From JBFWVD01 sp050246915 (GTDB lineage: Bacteria > Actinomycetota > Acidimicrobiia > Acidimicrobiales > Ilumatobacteraceae), in NCBI GenBank assembly GCA_050246915.1, contig JBFWVD010000001.1:101435-165434 (forward strand): a stretch of 64,000 bases of DNA. The letters are read 5' to 3'. The translations under genes were made by a program, and so were the position numbers. How positions within the stretch are numbered: position 1 is the first letter of the stretch; each line of letters starts with the position of its first letter. Positions 12,442-21,732 of the stretch are shown piece by piece. The notes beneath the pieces are model-generated. The model saw nothing but the letters and a program-made list of their open reading frames with translations. It was not told where the DNA came from and did no database searches.

Positions 12442-12813
12442 ATGGTGCCGTACCTGTCGTCGGAGTGGCTGGCCGTGGCCGCCGAAGCGATCGCTCATGA
12501 CGACCAGGTGCAGGCGCTCGGAAGCACACCACTCACCGTCGAGGTCACCGTGGGCGAGGTGCTGTACTCGCTGCGGTCCGGCAACGGATCGGTGTCGCTG
12601 CACCCAGGACCAGCGGCCGGCGCCGATCTGCGCATCGCGCAGTCCCATGAGACCGCCGTGGCGATCGCCTCGGGAACGGCCAGTGCCCAGGAGGCGTTCA
12701 TCGGCGGCCACGTTCGGTTCGACGGTCCGGCGGAATGCCTGAGCGCGGCGCGGTCCCTGCTCGAAGCCATCGGCGCCGCGCTCGAACCGCTGCGTTCGAA
12801 GACCGTGTACTGA
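12442..12813 (+). CDS. SCP2-like sterol/lipid carrier domain protein
   Basis: The 123-residue protein has the SCP2 layout: a first helix, the strand pair VEVTVGEVLYSLR, the LHPGPAAGADLRIAQSHETAVAIASG block and the final FIGGHVRFDG segment typical of lipid-binding SCP2 domains. It is followed after 16 bp by the DNA glycosylase gene on the same strand, so the two are probably cotranscribed. The bound ligand is unknown. Confidence 0.75.
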   Translation: MVPYLSSEWLAVAAEAIAHDDQVQALGSTPLTVEVTVGEVLYSLRSGNGSVSLHPGPAAGADLRIAQSHETAVAIASGTASAQEAFIGGHVRFDGPAECLSAARSLLEAIGAALEPLRSKTVY

Positions 12814-12829
12814 CCGAGGACCAGCCGCG

Positions 12830-13650
12830 ATGCCCGAGATGCCCGAACTGCAAGCCCACGCCGAGCGACTCACGGCCGAGTTCGCCGGTGCGACGCTGGC
12901 CAAGTTCGTGCCCATCACGTTCACCGCGCTCAAGAACTACGCACCGCAGCCCTCGGAGGCTCACGGCCATGCCCTCGTCGGTGTCGGTCGTCGAGGCAAG
13001 TACCTGTTGCTCGACTTCGGGGTGCTGACCTTCGCCGTGCACCTGATGCAGGGCGGTCGCCTCAAGCCTGATCCGAAGCAGTCCGCGAAACCACGCGATG
13101 GCATCGCTCGATGGGTCTTCGACGATGGACGCGCCTTGCTGCTCACCGAGCAAGGGCGCGAGCGACGAGCGGGGTGTGGACCGACCCGTCCATCGCCACC
13201 GAGGGCCTCGGACCGGAGGCAATTGGAATTGCGCCGACGGTCCTCGCCGAGCTGTTCGACGAACATCACATGCGCCTGCACGGGTTCCTGCGCGACCAGC
13301 GTTGCATCGCCGGCATCGGTCGCCGGCTGGCCAACGAGGTGTGTCATCGCGCCAAGGTGAGTCCGTTCTCCCCCACCGGCAAGCTCGGTCTCGAGGGGGC
13401 AACCATTGTTGCGCGCGCGATGGACGAAGTGATCGAGGAGAGCCTCGCCTACGAGCGGTCACGTCCAGACATGAGTTCGTCGGCTGACCGCCCCGGCTCG
13501 GTGCACCATCGCACGGGACAGCCGTGCCCGGTGTGTGGCGATGTCGTGCGCGAGGTGGCGTACTCGAGCTACACCGTCAACTACTGCGCCACCTGCCAAA
13601 CCAGTGGGAAGGTGCTGGCCGACAACACCACCTCAAAATTTCTGAGGTAA
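12830..13650 (+). pseudogene. Fpg/Nei-type DNA glycosylase, frameshifted; 3' end replaced by the island
   Basis: The reading frame starts MPEMPELQAHAERL, matching the Fpg/Nei N-terminus whose Pro2 is the catalytic nucleophile. After LLLTEQGRERRAG the frame breaks at the GGGG run 13171-13174; one more G would continue it with VWTDPSIATEGLGP. The second half has DQRCIAGIG, the helix-two-turn-helix region, and a C-terminal zinc finger CPVC…CATC ending LADNTTSKFLR. Repaired, it would encode 273 residues, the usual family length. The last ten codons (TCA AAA TTT CTG AGG TAA) are AT-rich and come from the inserted island. The original end survives at 26231-26263. The frameshift may be real or a homopolymer sequencing error. 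Confidence 0.85.
13618..13628. other. Left attachment core (attL)
   Basis: GCCGACAACAC is identical to 26231-26241. It lies within codons for A-D-N-T of the glycosylase end. Just to the right is the near-palindrome CCTCAAAATTTCTGAGG (13630-13646), which may be part of the recombinase binding site. Confidence 0.75.
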
Positions 13651-13678
13651 TCACGTCGCGCTGAGCAGCTCCCACAGG

Positions 13679-13701
13679 TGGGACTCCAGAACGGAGTCCC
13701 A
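13679..13701. repeat. 9-bp inverted repeat upstream of the recombinase
   Basis: TGGGACTCC and GGAGTCCCA flank AGAAC, ending 25 bp before the recombinase ATG. It could be an operator, a hairpin in the leader, or part of the attachment region. Confidence 0.45.
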
Positions 13702-13726
13702 AGCAGCCGAGGAGCAAGCGCAGCAC

Positions 13727-15195
13727 ATGGCGGTGAGGCGACAGTCGAACGCCCGCACGGGCACACCCACGCTGTTCGGGCGCGCAGCGATCTACGCCCG
13801 GATCTCACTGGACAAGGTGGGCGAGGCAGCCGGTGTCGGCCGACAGATCGATGCCTGCCGCCAACTGGCCGACCTGGAGGGCTGGAGCATCGACGAGGTG
13901 CTCGTCGACAACGACCTGAGCGCCTACAGCGGTGCGTGCCGCCCCGAGTACGAGCGCCTGCTCGACCTCGTCCGCCGACGCGAGATCGACGTGATCGTCG
14001 CCTACCACCCCGACCGCCTGTATCGGCGGCTCGCCGACCTCGTCGAGCTGACCAAGGTGGTTGCCTCCGCTGGCGTCGAGATCCGGACCGTCGCTGCCGG
14101 CCACGTCGACCTCAACACGGCAAGTGGGCGCTTCACCGCCCAGGTGCTCGGGGCGGCGGCCGAGCACGAGTCGGCGCGGATCGGTGAACGCGTCAGCGCC
14201 AAGCACCACCAGAACGCGGAGCGCGGCAACGCCCACGGCGGCGGCCGCTCCTACGGCTACCGGCGAGTGGCACAGGGTCAGATCGAGGTCGTGCCGGAGG
14301 AGGCTGACGTGGTTCGAGAGGCGGCCGAGCGCGTGCTGGGTGGTCAGTCGCTCGCATCGATCGTCGTCACTTCAACGAACGCGGCATTCCGTCGGCGCAC
14401 GGCAAGAAGTGGCGGCCCGGCTCACTGGGCATGGTCCTGAGGTCGGGACGTATCGCGGGACTACGGGAGTCCAAGGGAACAGTGGTCGGCGAGGCGAACT
14501 GGGAACCGATCCTCGACCGGGCGACGTGGGAGCAGGTGTGCTCCCGTCTCAACCATGCACCCATCGGTCGCAGGCCGAAGGTCAACCTCCTCGCCGGGAT
14601 GTGTCGTTGCGCCGAGTGCGGGGCCGTGATGGCTGCCGTCAGCGAGCGCATGGACAAGCAGCTTAAGCCGGGACAGCGTTCGCCGCGTCGTACGCTTGCC
14701 TGCGACAAGGCGAACCGGCACGGGTGCGGCTCCAACACGGTGAAGGCCGACTAGGTCGAGCAGATCGTCATCGACTACGTGCTCGCCGCGCTCGACCACA
14801 CCGACATCGCAACCGCCCGCGCCCGTCGTGCTGGTGGCGACGCCCACCAGTTGGTCGCCTCGATCGAGACGGATGAGCAGTTCCTCGCCGACCTGGCGAC
14901 GGACTACGGAGCGCAGCGGATCAACCGGACGCAGTTCCTCGCTGCACAGGATCCCATCCACGCTCGCCTCGTGCTCGCGAGGCGACGGCTCGACCAGCTG
15001 ATCATCGACCCCGACCTCGACGGCACAGCTTTCGAGGGCGTGACATCCGACAGCTGGGATCGCCTCGACCTCGACCAGCAACGCGCTCTCGTCGGGCTGT
15101 TCGTCGAGTACGTGGTGATCCGGAAAGGCAAGCGAGGTCGCTACTTTGACCCCAGCCGAGTGCAGCCGGTACCGGTCGAGACCGGCGTCTCATGA
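13727..15195 (+). pseudogene. Large serine recombinase (integrase), disrupted by frameshift and stop
   Basis: The N-terminal resolvase domain is intact: AAIYARISLDK with catalytic Ser27, GVGRQ with Arg39, and the YHPDRLYRR arginine cluster. The middle recombinase domain (NERGIPSAHGKKWRPGSL, then GRIAGLRE) and the zinc ribbon CRCAECG…C are in another frame after a one-base deletion near 14364-14368. An in-frame TAG at 14752-14754 then interrupts the C-terminal part, which continues VEQIVIDYVL to 15195. Repairing one base gives 489 codons before the stop, a normal size for phage-type large serine integrases. Position next to attL fits its role as the integrase of this island. Confidence 0.88.
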
Positions 15196-15307
15196 GGCAA
15201 CGAACCGCCCCGAGCCGCAGGGCCCGCTACCTGGCGGAGGCCCGAACCGCCCCTTGACAGCAACGCTGATCTTGGTCTCGTGAGGCACTCCGCGAGCGGT
15301 CGCGGCA

Positions 15308-17059
15308 CTACGAACCAGGCCCGGGCTCTGCAGCTACCTCGCCGTCCAGGCCAGCCGACGGCTCGTGACCGAGTAGAGCCTCAAGCCTGCGCGCAACTGC
15401 CGTCACCGCCGCAGACCCGTCGCCAAGGAGCGAGGCCGATCGACCTTTCTCCACCGACGCAGCGACAATGGCCTTGGCCTTTCGCTCTGTTGCAAGGTTC
15501 CAGACCTTCCCGCGCGCCTCGAACAGCGCCGCCATTCGCGTCGACCACTTCTTGCGACCACGAAGAACCTCGCCGCGCGAAAGCGTGAGCCCGTACGCTC
15601 CGTTCAGCTCCGCCAGGTAGGCGCTGGGGTCGACGAAGTCCTCGAGCTCGCTCTCCGTCTTGCCGGGAAAGGCCGTCAGGACGTAGTGGGCTTCGGACAG
15701 CAAGTTGTCGGCGAGCGCCGACTCCACTGCCGAGCGGCCCTGCTGGTCGTTGTCCATGACGACGAAGGAGGCACAGACCCCACCCGTGTACTGCGTAAGC
15801 CGATACTTCAGCTTTCCGCCGCCGCCCAAACCCTCGATCACGAGTGAACCCTGAGCCAGATCTCTCGCGAGCGCTGGACTGATGTCCGAGAGAACAGCGG
15901 AGAGCGCTGCAACGTCATGCTCTCCCTCAGCCACGAGCGCGAGGCGCGCTGACTGAAGGTTGTCTTCAAGCCGAACGCCGAGGCACTTTCGAACCTCGGC
16001 GATCGAGCGCGCCGCTCGGGCCTTGCTGTCCTCCACGATGACGTTTCGATCAACGTGGAGAGGGTCGGCAAGAAGTGGACTGTGGGTCGTGAGAACGACC
16101 TGCTGGTCCGTCGCGATTTGTCCGAGCACGCTCCTGAGTTCTCGGATCGCGAACGGGTGGAGGTGAGCCTCCGGCTCTTCAACGGCGAGCACGAACGTTC
16201 TGTTCTGACCGCGATCCATCGCTGCTCGGCGGAGCAAGGCGATGGCAGCGAGTGACTGGATCCCATCTCCCTTGCGGTCGAGACTCGTTGCGTGACCATC
16301 GTCCACGATGATCTCCACGCCTCGCGGTGTCGGCCCCATGTAGCGGCGGCTCTCAGCAAGATTGACCGTTACAGCGCGCACGTCGGGTAGGAAGTGCGCC
16401 AGCGTCTCCTGGACACTGCGGCCGATCTCCTGGAGTCGCGGCTTCTGGAGTTCATCGATCACCTTCATGGCGTCGCGATACTCGGGCTCTCGCTCGAGGG
16501 TTCGTAGCTCTTGGGCGACCAGTCGCCCGACGACCCGTTCCGCCTCCTCGGAGGTGCGAACACTCGGGACGTACTCGACACCGATTCGGGAGCCGACGAA
16601 GGCGGCGATCGTCCCAGCCTTCGTTGTCCAGACTTTGCCCGCTCGCTTCTTCACGATACGGATCGAGACGGTCCCATCCTGGCTGAAGCTGAGCTTCACC
16701 TTGAGCTCGCCGTTGATCTTGGACCCGACGATCGATTCGAAGTCAGCGATCTCCGAGCCACTGAGGAGGAAGTCGAACTCAAGTGCGGTTGTCTTCGTTG
16801 ATCCGTTCCGATGGTTCATCGGGAAGTCGCGGTCCCAGTCGTAGTCCACGGGCCCCCGCATGAACTGCGACATGCGGTACTTCGCTCCGCCGTCAGCCTG
16901 AGCGAACCCGCCCAATGCAGTCATCCCAAGAACCATGGCCCGCAGGATGTTCGACTTGCCCTCGTTGTTTGGCCCGACCAGCACTGTCAGAACCCTGAGA
17001 TCGAGAGTCGCCGAGCTGATGCTTCTGTACCGCTCGACCTTGAATCGCCGAAGCTCCAT
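15308..17059 (-). CDS. OLD-family ATP-dependent nuclease (ABC ATPase plus TOPRIM)
   Basis: This 583-residue protein has Walker A GPNNEGKS (29-36), signature-like KGDGIQSL (263-270), Walker B LAVEEPEAHLHP (291-302) and H-loop TTHSPLLAD (324-332). A TOPRIM domain follows with the acidic motifs LVAEGEHD (375-382) and MDNDQQGR (435-442). OLD proteins are antiviral DNA nucleases that act alone or with partners, as GajA does in Gabija. No UvrD-like partner is present here. Six bases separate its start from the hsdM stop, making it the last gene of the restriction operon. Its 3' end faces the recombinase remnant. Confidence 0.85.
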   Translation of the reverse strand: MELRRFKVERYRSISSATLDLRVLTVLVGPNNEGKSNILRAMVLGMTALGGFAQADGGAKYRMSQFMRGPVDYDWDRDFPMNHRNGSTKTTALEFDFLLSGSEIADFESIVGSKINGELKVKLSFSQDGTVSIRIVKKRAGKVWTTKAGTIAAFVGSRIGVEYVPSVRTSEEAERVVGRLVAQELRTLEREPEYRDAMKVIDELQKPRLQEIGRSVQETLAHFLPDVRAVTVNLAESRRYMGPTPRGVEIIVDDGHATSLDRKGDGIQSLAAIALLRRAAMDRGQNRTFVLAVEEPEAHLHPFAIRELRSVLGQIATDQQVVLTTHSPLLADPLHVDRNVIVEDSKARAARSIAEVRKCLGVRLEDNLQSARLALVAEGEHDVAALSAVLSDISPALARDLAQGSLVIEGLGGGGKLKYRLTQYTGGVCASFVVMDNDQQGRSAVESALADNLLSEAHYVLTAFPGKTESELEDFVDPSAYLAELNGAYGLTLSRGEVLRGRKKWSTRMAALFEARGKVWNLATERKAKAIVAASVEKGRSASLLGDGSAAVTAVARRLEALLGHEPSAGLDGEVAAEPGPGS

Positions 17060-17065
17060 ACCGGT

Positions 17066-18589
17066 CTATGCGCCTTCCTCAGCGAGCTGTTTGAGTTCTT
17101 TGGTCTTGATGTCGCTCATCAGCGACTCCATGGGCAGGCTTGCCGCAAGTTCGGTGAACTGGGCGAGAGCTGCTTCGAGCTCTTCGACGATCTCGGCGGC
17201 GAGCACGCCCGGGGCCGGAAGCGATGCGGCGTCGTCGAGGGACTCGTCGCGAAGCCAGGTGATGTCGAGGTTGGCCTTGTCGCGGGCGACCAACTCGTCG
17301 TAGCCGAAGCACCGGAAGCGTTCGCTCTCGACCCGTCGACTGCGGTCGTCCGGCGAGTAGGCGTCGACGAAGTCGGCGAGATCGTCGGCTCGGAGTGGCT
17401 TGGTCTTCAGCGTGAAGTGCATGTTCGTCCGCAGGTCGTACACCCACGTCTGCTTCGTCCACGGATCCGCGGCGGCGGGCTTGCGGTCGAAGAACAGCAC
17501 GTTCGCCTTCACACCCTGCGCGTAGAAGATGCCGGTCGGCAGGCGCAGGATCGTGTGGACATCGCACTCGGCCAGCAGGCGACGGCGAATCGTCTCACCG
17601 GCGCCGGCCTCGAACAGCACGTTGTCGGGCAGCACCACTGCGGCTCGGCCGCCGATCTTCAACATCGTCTTGATGTGCTGCAAGAAGTTGAGCTGCTTGT
17701 TCGACGTCGACGCCCAGAAGTCGTCGCGCACGATCACCAGGTCGTCGCGCTCGGTTTCGCCCGCGTCGTTGATCATCGTCATCGACGACTTCCGGCCAAA
17801 CGGCGGATTGGCAGCGATCACGTCGACACGAACGCCGGGGTCGGCGCGCAAAGCGTCCGCGACGGTCACCAGGCTCTTGCCGTTGGCTGTGCCGATGCCG
17901 TGCAGCAGAAGGTTCATCGCGCACAGCCGGGCGGTGCCGTCGACGATCTCCCAGCCGTGCAACATCTCATCGCGTAGGAACCGCCGCTCGTCGGCGTCCA
18001 TCTCGGCGACGTGGTGATCGACGATCCACTCGTGCGCGGCAAGCAGAAAGCCACCCGTGCCACAGGCCGGGTCGGCGACCGTCTCCCCGGGCCTCGGTCG
18101 CAGGCACGCCATCATCGCCCGGACAAGCGGACGCGGCGTGAAGTACTGACCGGCACCCGACTTCGTGTCCGCGGCGCCGTCCTGCAGGATCGCCTCGTAG
18201 GCGTCGCCCTTCACGTCGGTGTCGACCGACGTCCAGGTCTCCTCGTTGATCAGGTTCACCACGAGGCGCCGCAACTTGGCCGGGTCCTGGATCCGGTTCT
18301 GCGCCTTGCGGAAGATCGTCCCCAATGTGCCCGGCTGGCGGCCGAGCGACTCGAGGATGTGCCGGTAGTGCACCTCGAGGTCGTCGCCATCTCGATCGAG
18401 CAGCGACTGCCAGTCCAGCCCGTATGGGACCACCTCACCGAGTCCGGCCTTCAACCGCTCGTCGGCCATCTTCAAGAACAGCAAGTACGTGAGCTGCTCC
18501 ACGTACTCGATCGTCGACACCCCGTCGTCACGCAGGACGTTGCGGTAGTTGAGCAGCTTCTGCACGAGCTGGTTAGTCGTCGACGCCAT
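17066..18589 (-). CDS. hsdM: Type I restriction-modification DNA methyltransferase subunit
   Basis: The 507-residue adenine-N6 methyltransferase shows the N-terminal helical HsdM domain (LVQKLLNYRNVLRDDG…LLFLKMADE), SAM-binding motif I DPACGTGGFL (173-182) and catalytic motif IV NPPF (261-264). It would form the M2S modification complex and the R2M2S restriction complex with HsdS and HsdR. Unusually it is separated from hsdS by a toxin-antitoxin pair: the PIN gene ends two bases before this ATG, and the OLD gene begins six bases after its stop. Confidence 0.95.
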   Translation of the reverse strand: MASTTNQLVQKLLNYRNVLRDDGVSTIEYVEQLTYLLFLKMADERLKAGLGEVVPYGLDWQSLLDRDGDDLEVHYRHILESLGRQPGTLGTIFRKAQNRIQDPAKLRRLVVNLINEETWTSVDTDVKGDAYEAILQDGAADTKSGAGQYFTPRPLVRAMMACLRPRPGETVADPACGTGGFLLAAHEWIVDHHVAEMDADERRFLRDEMLHGWEIVDGTARLCAMNLLLHGIGTANGKSLVTVADALRADPGVRVDVIAANPPFGRKSSMTMINDAGETERDDLVIVRDDFWASTSNKQLNFLQHIKTMLKIGGRAAVVLPDNVLFEAGAGETIRRRLLAECDVHTILRLPTGIFYAQGVKANVLFFDRKPAAADPWTKQTWVYDLRTNMHFTLKTKPLRADDLADFVDAYSPDDRSRRVESERFRCFGYDELVARDKANLDITWLRDESLDDAASLPAPGVLAAEIVEELEAALAQFTELAASLPMESLMSDIKTKELKQLAEEGA

Positions 18590-18591
18590 GG

Positions 18592-19086
18592 CTACGACAC
18601 CTGCCCGAGCACGAACAGCGGACGCTCCTCACGGAGCATTCGCCACGGCGACGCGTAGGACACACCGAGCGCCGCCGCAGCGTTCGGAATCGGGATTCGC
18701 TTGGTCGCGTTCGACGGAAGCTCGTGCGTAACGACGGTGTGCCCGCCTGCGAGCGCATACGCGAGGAGAACCGAGTCCGCTGCGGCAGCGAACTCCTGCT
18801 TGGCTGCCAGCGTGTAATCGCCCGAGGCCGCGGCCCAGCCGTTCACCGTTGCCATCGCACCCACCTCAGCTGCCCCCGGCGCCCGGAAGAACGGCCGGTG
18901 ATCGCGGGCCCAGTCGCTGAGCTGATCGCCGTAGTCGACGAGTTCGTCGTACACCGCCTCGACACTCGCCACCTGGCCGGTTTCCCAGGCCACGTCGAGC
19001 CAGTCCCAGAACGCGGGGCAGAACTCGAACCCGTAGTAGTCGCGCTTGGCGTTCACCAGCACATTGGTGTCCAACAGCCACGCCAT
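18592..19086 (-). CDS. PIN-domain (DUF4411-type) toxin
   Basis: This 164-residue protein starts MAWLLDTNVLVNAKRDYY, the strand and first Asp of PIN RNase domains. Acidic residues follow at AVYDELVDYG and in AAADSVLLAYAL, which ends in the VVTHE strand. The DUF4411 subfamily typically pairs with an upstream HTH-ImmA/IrrE protein, as here. Its ATG overlaps the stop of that gene in TGATG. By family it would act as an RNase toxin. Position inside the hsd operon suggests coupling to restriction-modification. Confidence 0.82.
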   Translation of the reverse strand: MAWLLDTNVLVNAKRDYYGFEFCPAFWDWLDVAWETGQVASVEAVYDELVDYGDQLSDWARDHRPFFRAPGAAEVGAMATVNGWAAASGDYTLAAKQEFAAAADSVLLAYALAGGHTVVTHELPSNATKRIPIPNAAAALGVSYASPWRMLREERPLFVLGQVS

Positions 19087-20249
19087 CACACCACCCCGAG
19101 ACGATCGGCGAGCCCGTCGAAGGTGGACTCCTTCTTCACGTCCAGCAGCCGGAATGCTGTCGTGTACGGGGTACGGCCCTCCTTCGCGCTCGCGATCAAC
19201 GCGCTCGCGAACCGTCGGCTCACCTGTACCGGCTTGGTGTTGTAGTAGTTGCCGCCACCGCCACGATCCGCGAGGAACGCGGCGACCCGCTGCCGCTCCA
19301 CGTCGAGCACCGTCAGGTACTCGTCCCATGTCAGTGCGCCGGCTTCACGGATGCGACCGAGGATCACCTGGCTGCTCACCCGGAAGTGGTCAGCCAACGG
19401 CCGCAACTGAGCCCGCAGATCGGCGCGCTGGTCGAACCGCTGACGGAACTCGGCCATCGGCACGAGGAACTCGGCGGCGACCTGATTGCACCACCGCTCA
19501 ACCGCGTTGCTGCGGATGGACTGCGGATCGAGATCGGACAACGCGGTCTCTCCCAGCCAGAGGTGGGCCAGCTCGTGCACAAGCGTGAACACCTGCGCAG
19601 CCTTGCTGTCGGCGCCGTTCACGAACACGACCGCCGCATACCGATCGACCAGCGCGAAGCCTCGGAACTCTTGCGGGTCGAGCGTGCGATGCGTGTTGGA
19701 GCCGACGATGCCGCTGATCATCACCAGCACGCCGGCCGCCTCGGCGTGCTCGCGAAGCCATGTCAACGCCGCGTCGGAAGTCCGGCACGCGGCACGGCTC
19801 TCCGCCGTCCAGTCGAGGACCTGGCGCATCTGGCCGGCGACATGATCGACGGAATCGGCGGTGCTCGCTACGCCGACGAACGGCAGCGGAGGCTCACCTT
19901 CAAGGAGCTGGTTGTCGCGGTACCACTCCTGCCGACGCTCACACGCATAGATCACGTCGAGCAGGTCCGCAGACACCACCTCGCCAGCCGCAGCGACCGG
20001 GCGATCACTGATCGTGCGAAAGTCCGGGATTGGGACCGTCTCCACCGGCGGCTCCTCCAAGAAGAGGAACCCCACCGGCGTATGCGTCTTGCGGGCGAAG
20101 TCCTCCAACTGCTTCAGCGTCGGGGCCGCCTCACCTGCGAGCCACGCCGCGTAGCGGGGGAACCGCTGCTCCCAGACCTCGTCATCGATCCCAGACCGGG
20201 CGCGAGCCCACTCAAGCACCCCCGGTCTCACCTCGACCCGCACGCTCAC
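19086..20249 (-). CDS. HTH plus ImmA/IrrE metallopeptidase, partner of the PIN toxin
   Basis: The 387-residue protein opens with a degenerate Xre-like helix-turn-helix (about 8-68, ending in PVGFLFLEEPP). This is followed by an ImmA/IrrE zinc-peptidase domain with HELAH at 225-229. The C-terminal part (AEFLVPMAEF…) is typical of these proteins. Together with the next PIN gene it matches the COG2856-type antitoxin arrangement, where the protease/HTH protein neutralises and represses the toxin. GTG 20249 is chosen with GGGGAGG upstream. It sits 67 bp after hsdS. Confidence 0.83.
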   Translation of the reverse strand: MSVRVEVRPGVLEWARARSGIDDEVWEQRFPRYAAWLAGEAAPTLKQLEDFARKTHTPVGFLFLEEPPVETVPIPDFRTISDRPVAAAGEVVSADLLDVIYACERRQEWYRDNQLLEGEPPLPFVGVASTADSVDHVAGQMRQVLDWTAESRAACRTSDAALTWLREHAEAAGVLVMISGIVGSNTHRTLDPQEFRGFALVDRYAAVVFVNGADSKAAQVFTLVHELAHLWLGETALSDLDPQSIRSNAVERWCNQVAAEFLVPMAEFRQRFDQRADLRAQLRPLADHFRVSSQVILGRIREAGALTWDEYLTVLDVERQRVAAFLADRGGGGNYYNTKPVQVSRRFASALIASAKEGRTPYTTAFRLLDVKKESTFDGLADRLGVV

Positions 20250-20316
20250 GACAGCTCACCTCCCCGATCCGACGCGCCGTCCACGATCGACGGTACAGGG
20301 AGGGTATGACCACGAT

Positions 20317-21732
20317 TCATGCCGTTTGCCTCGCCCGGCGTTTGTCGGCCGGCTGCACCGAACGCTCCGCCCGGATCCGATCCAGCAACACCGACACCGG
20401 CTCATCCGACGGATCCTGTGGCACCAGCCGCCCCTCGAACGCCGCCTTCAACACTGAACGCCGCAATCCCGCGGCACGGGCAAGCCCAATGTCGACCGCT
20501 CGCTCACACGCGTCCAGGAAGGACATCTGCCGCTCGACCTCCGCGAGGATGCGCGACTGCTCCTCCACCGGAGCGATCGGCACGGGGAAGGCCTTCAGCG
20601 TCTTCAGGTTGAGCGACGCAAGGTTGGTCGTCTGCTTGCCGCGGTCTTCGAACCATCCGCGGCCAAAGGTATTGCCCCAGATCGAGACCAGCTTCGGCTC
20701 GACCCCGCCGGAGAGTCGAGCCCGGAAGACGTGGTTCTGATGGATGCAGCTGGCGATCTGGCCCTCCCACACCCACCCGCGCCCGAGCTTGTCGCGATCG
20801 CCGCCCTCGTTGAACAGAACGTCACCCGGCTGAAGCTGGAGCTGCCCCGCCTTCTCCGGAGCGACTCGGATCGTGGTGATCGTCTCGAGATCCAGGAAGC
20901 CCCGCTGAACGTTCGCCACGCGCAGATACGGAACCTCAACGAACGACGGATCGGACTGCCGCTTCGAGTCTTTGGTCACCCCGCCGACTACGTCGGCGAT
21001 GACCCCCAACTCCGCCCACGACCATGACGGCGGAAGCTCGGGGACGCCATCCGGCTCCGCCGCCTCCACTCCAAAGTCGGCGAGGAGCTTGGCAGCGGGA
21101 GTGTCGGTGGAGTCTTGCGGGACGAGGCGGCCCGTGACGGCGGCGGTGAGGATCGACTCTCGCATGCGCTTGAGGAGTCGGCGGACGTTGCGGAGTGCGG
21201 CTTCGCCGGCGTCGAGCTTGGAGAACGCTTCCTCGATCGCCGTGACGATCCGCTCCTGCTCAGCCACGGGCGGCATCGGGACGACCATCTCTCGGATCGT
21301 TGAGATATTCAGGCTTGCTCTCGTGGTGCCACCAGCCTCGTAGGACCCTTCGCACGACAGGTGCCAGAAGTAGAACAGCAGGTAGCGCTTGACGAAACGA
21401 CGATCGGGATCAATGACCGCCACCGTCCGAGAGACGTTCGCCCCAGCCGCCTCCAGGGGGCAGATCGCTGCTCGACCGACAGTGCCTTGGATCGACAGGA
21501 GCACCTCACCTCCCTGAAGCCGGCTCCGCGAGAACTCCTCATCGAGCTGATGCGAGATCCGATGTGCTTCGTCAAGGACCAACCGGTAGTCGGCAATGTC
21601 GACGATCCGAACGAGAGGCACGCCGTCGGCGACGAATGGGCCGGGCTTCAGGACGCCGTAGCAGATCGGCCGGGTTGTCTCAGTGGCATCGCCAAGCGTG
21701 GTGGCGGCCCAGCCCGTCGGTAGATCGGTCAT
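20317..21732 (-). CDS. hsdS: Type I restriction-modification specificity subunit
   Basis: The 471-residue protein has two target-recognition domains: TRD1 begins LPTGWAATTLGD and TRD2 begins ELPPSWSWAELG. Each is followed by a conserved helical spacer (PVAEQERIVTAIEEAFSKLD and PVEEQSRILAEVERQMSFLD). The two TRDs set the bipartite recognition sequence, which cannot be read from the protein. ATG 21732 overlaps the hsdR stop in ATGA, showing translational coupling. Confidence 0.93.
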   Translation of the reverse strand: MTDLPTGWAATTLGDATETTRPICYGVLKPGPFVADGVPLVRIVDIADYRLVLDEAHRISHQLDEEFSRSRLQGGEVLLSIQGTVGRAAICPLEAAGANVSRTVAVIDPDRRFVKRYLLFYFWHLSCEGSYEAGGTTRASLNISTIREMVVPMPPVAEQERIVTAIEEAFSKLDAGEAALRNVRRLLKRMRESILTAAVTGRLVPQDSTDTPAAKLLADFGVEAAEPDGVPELPPSWSWAELGVIADVVGGVTKDSKRQSDPSFVEVPYLRVANVQRGFLDLETITTIRVAPEKAGQLQLQPGDVLFNEGGDRDKLGRGWVWEGQIASCIHQNHVFRARLSGGVEPKLVSIWGNTFGRGWFEDRGKQTTNLASLNLKTLKAFPVPIAPVEEQSRILAEVERQMSFLDACERAVDIGLARAAGLRRSVLKAAFEGRLVPQDPSDEPVSVLLDRIRAERSVQPADKRRARQTA

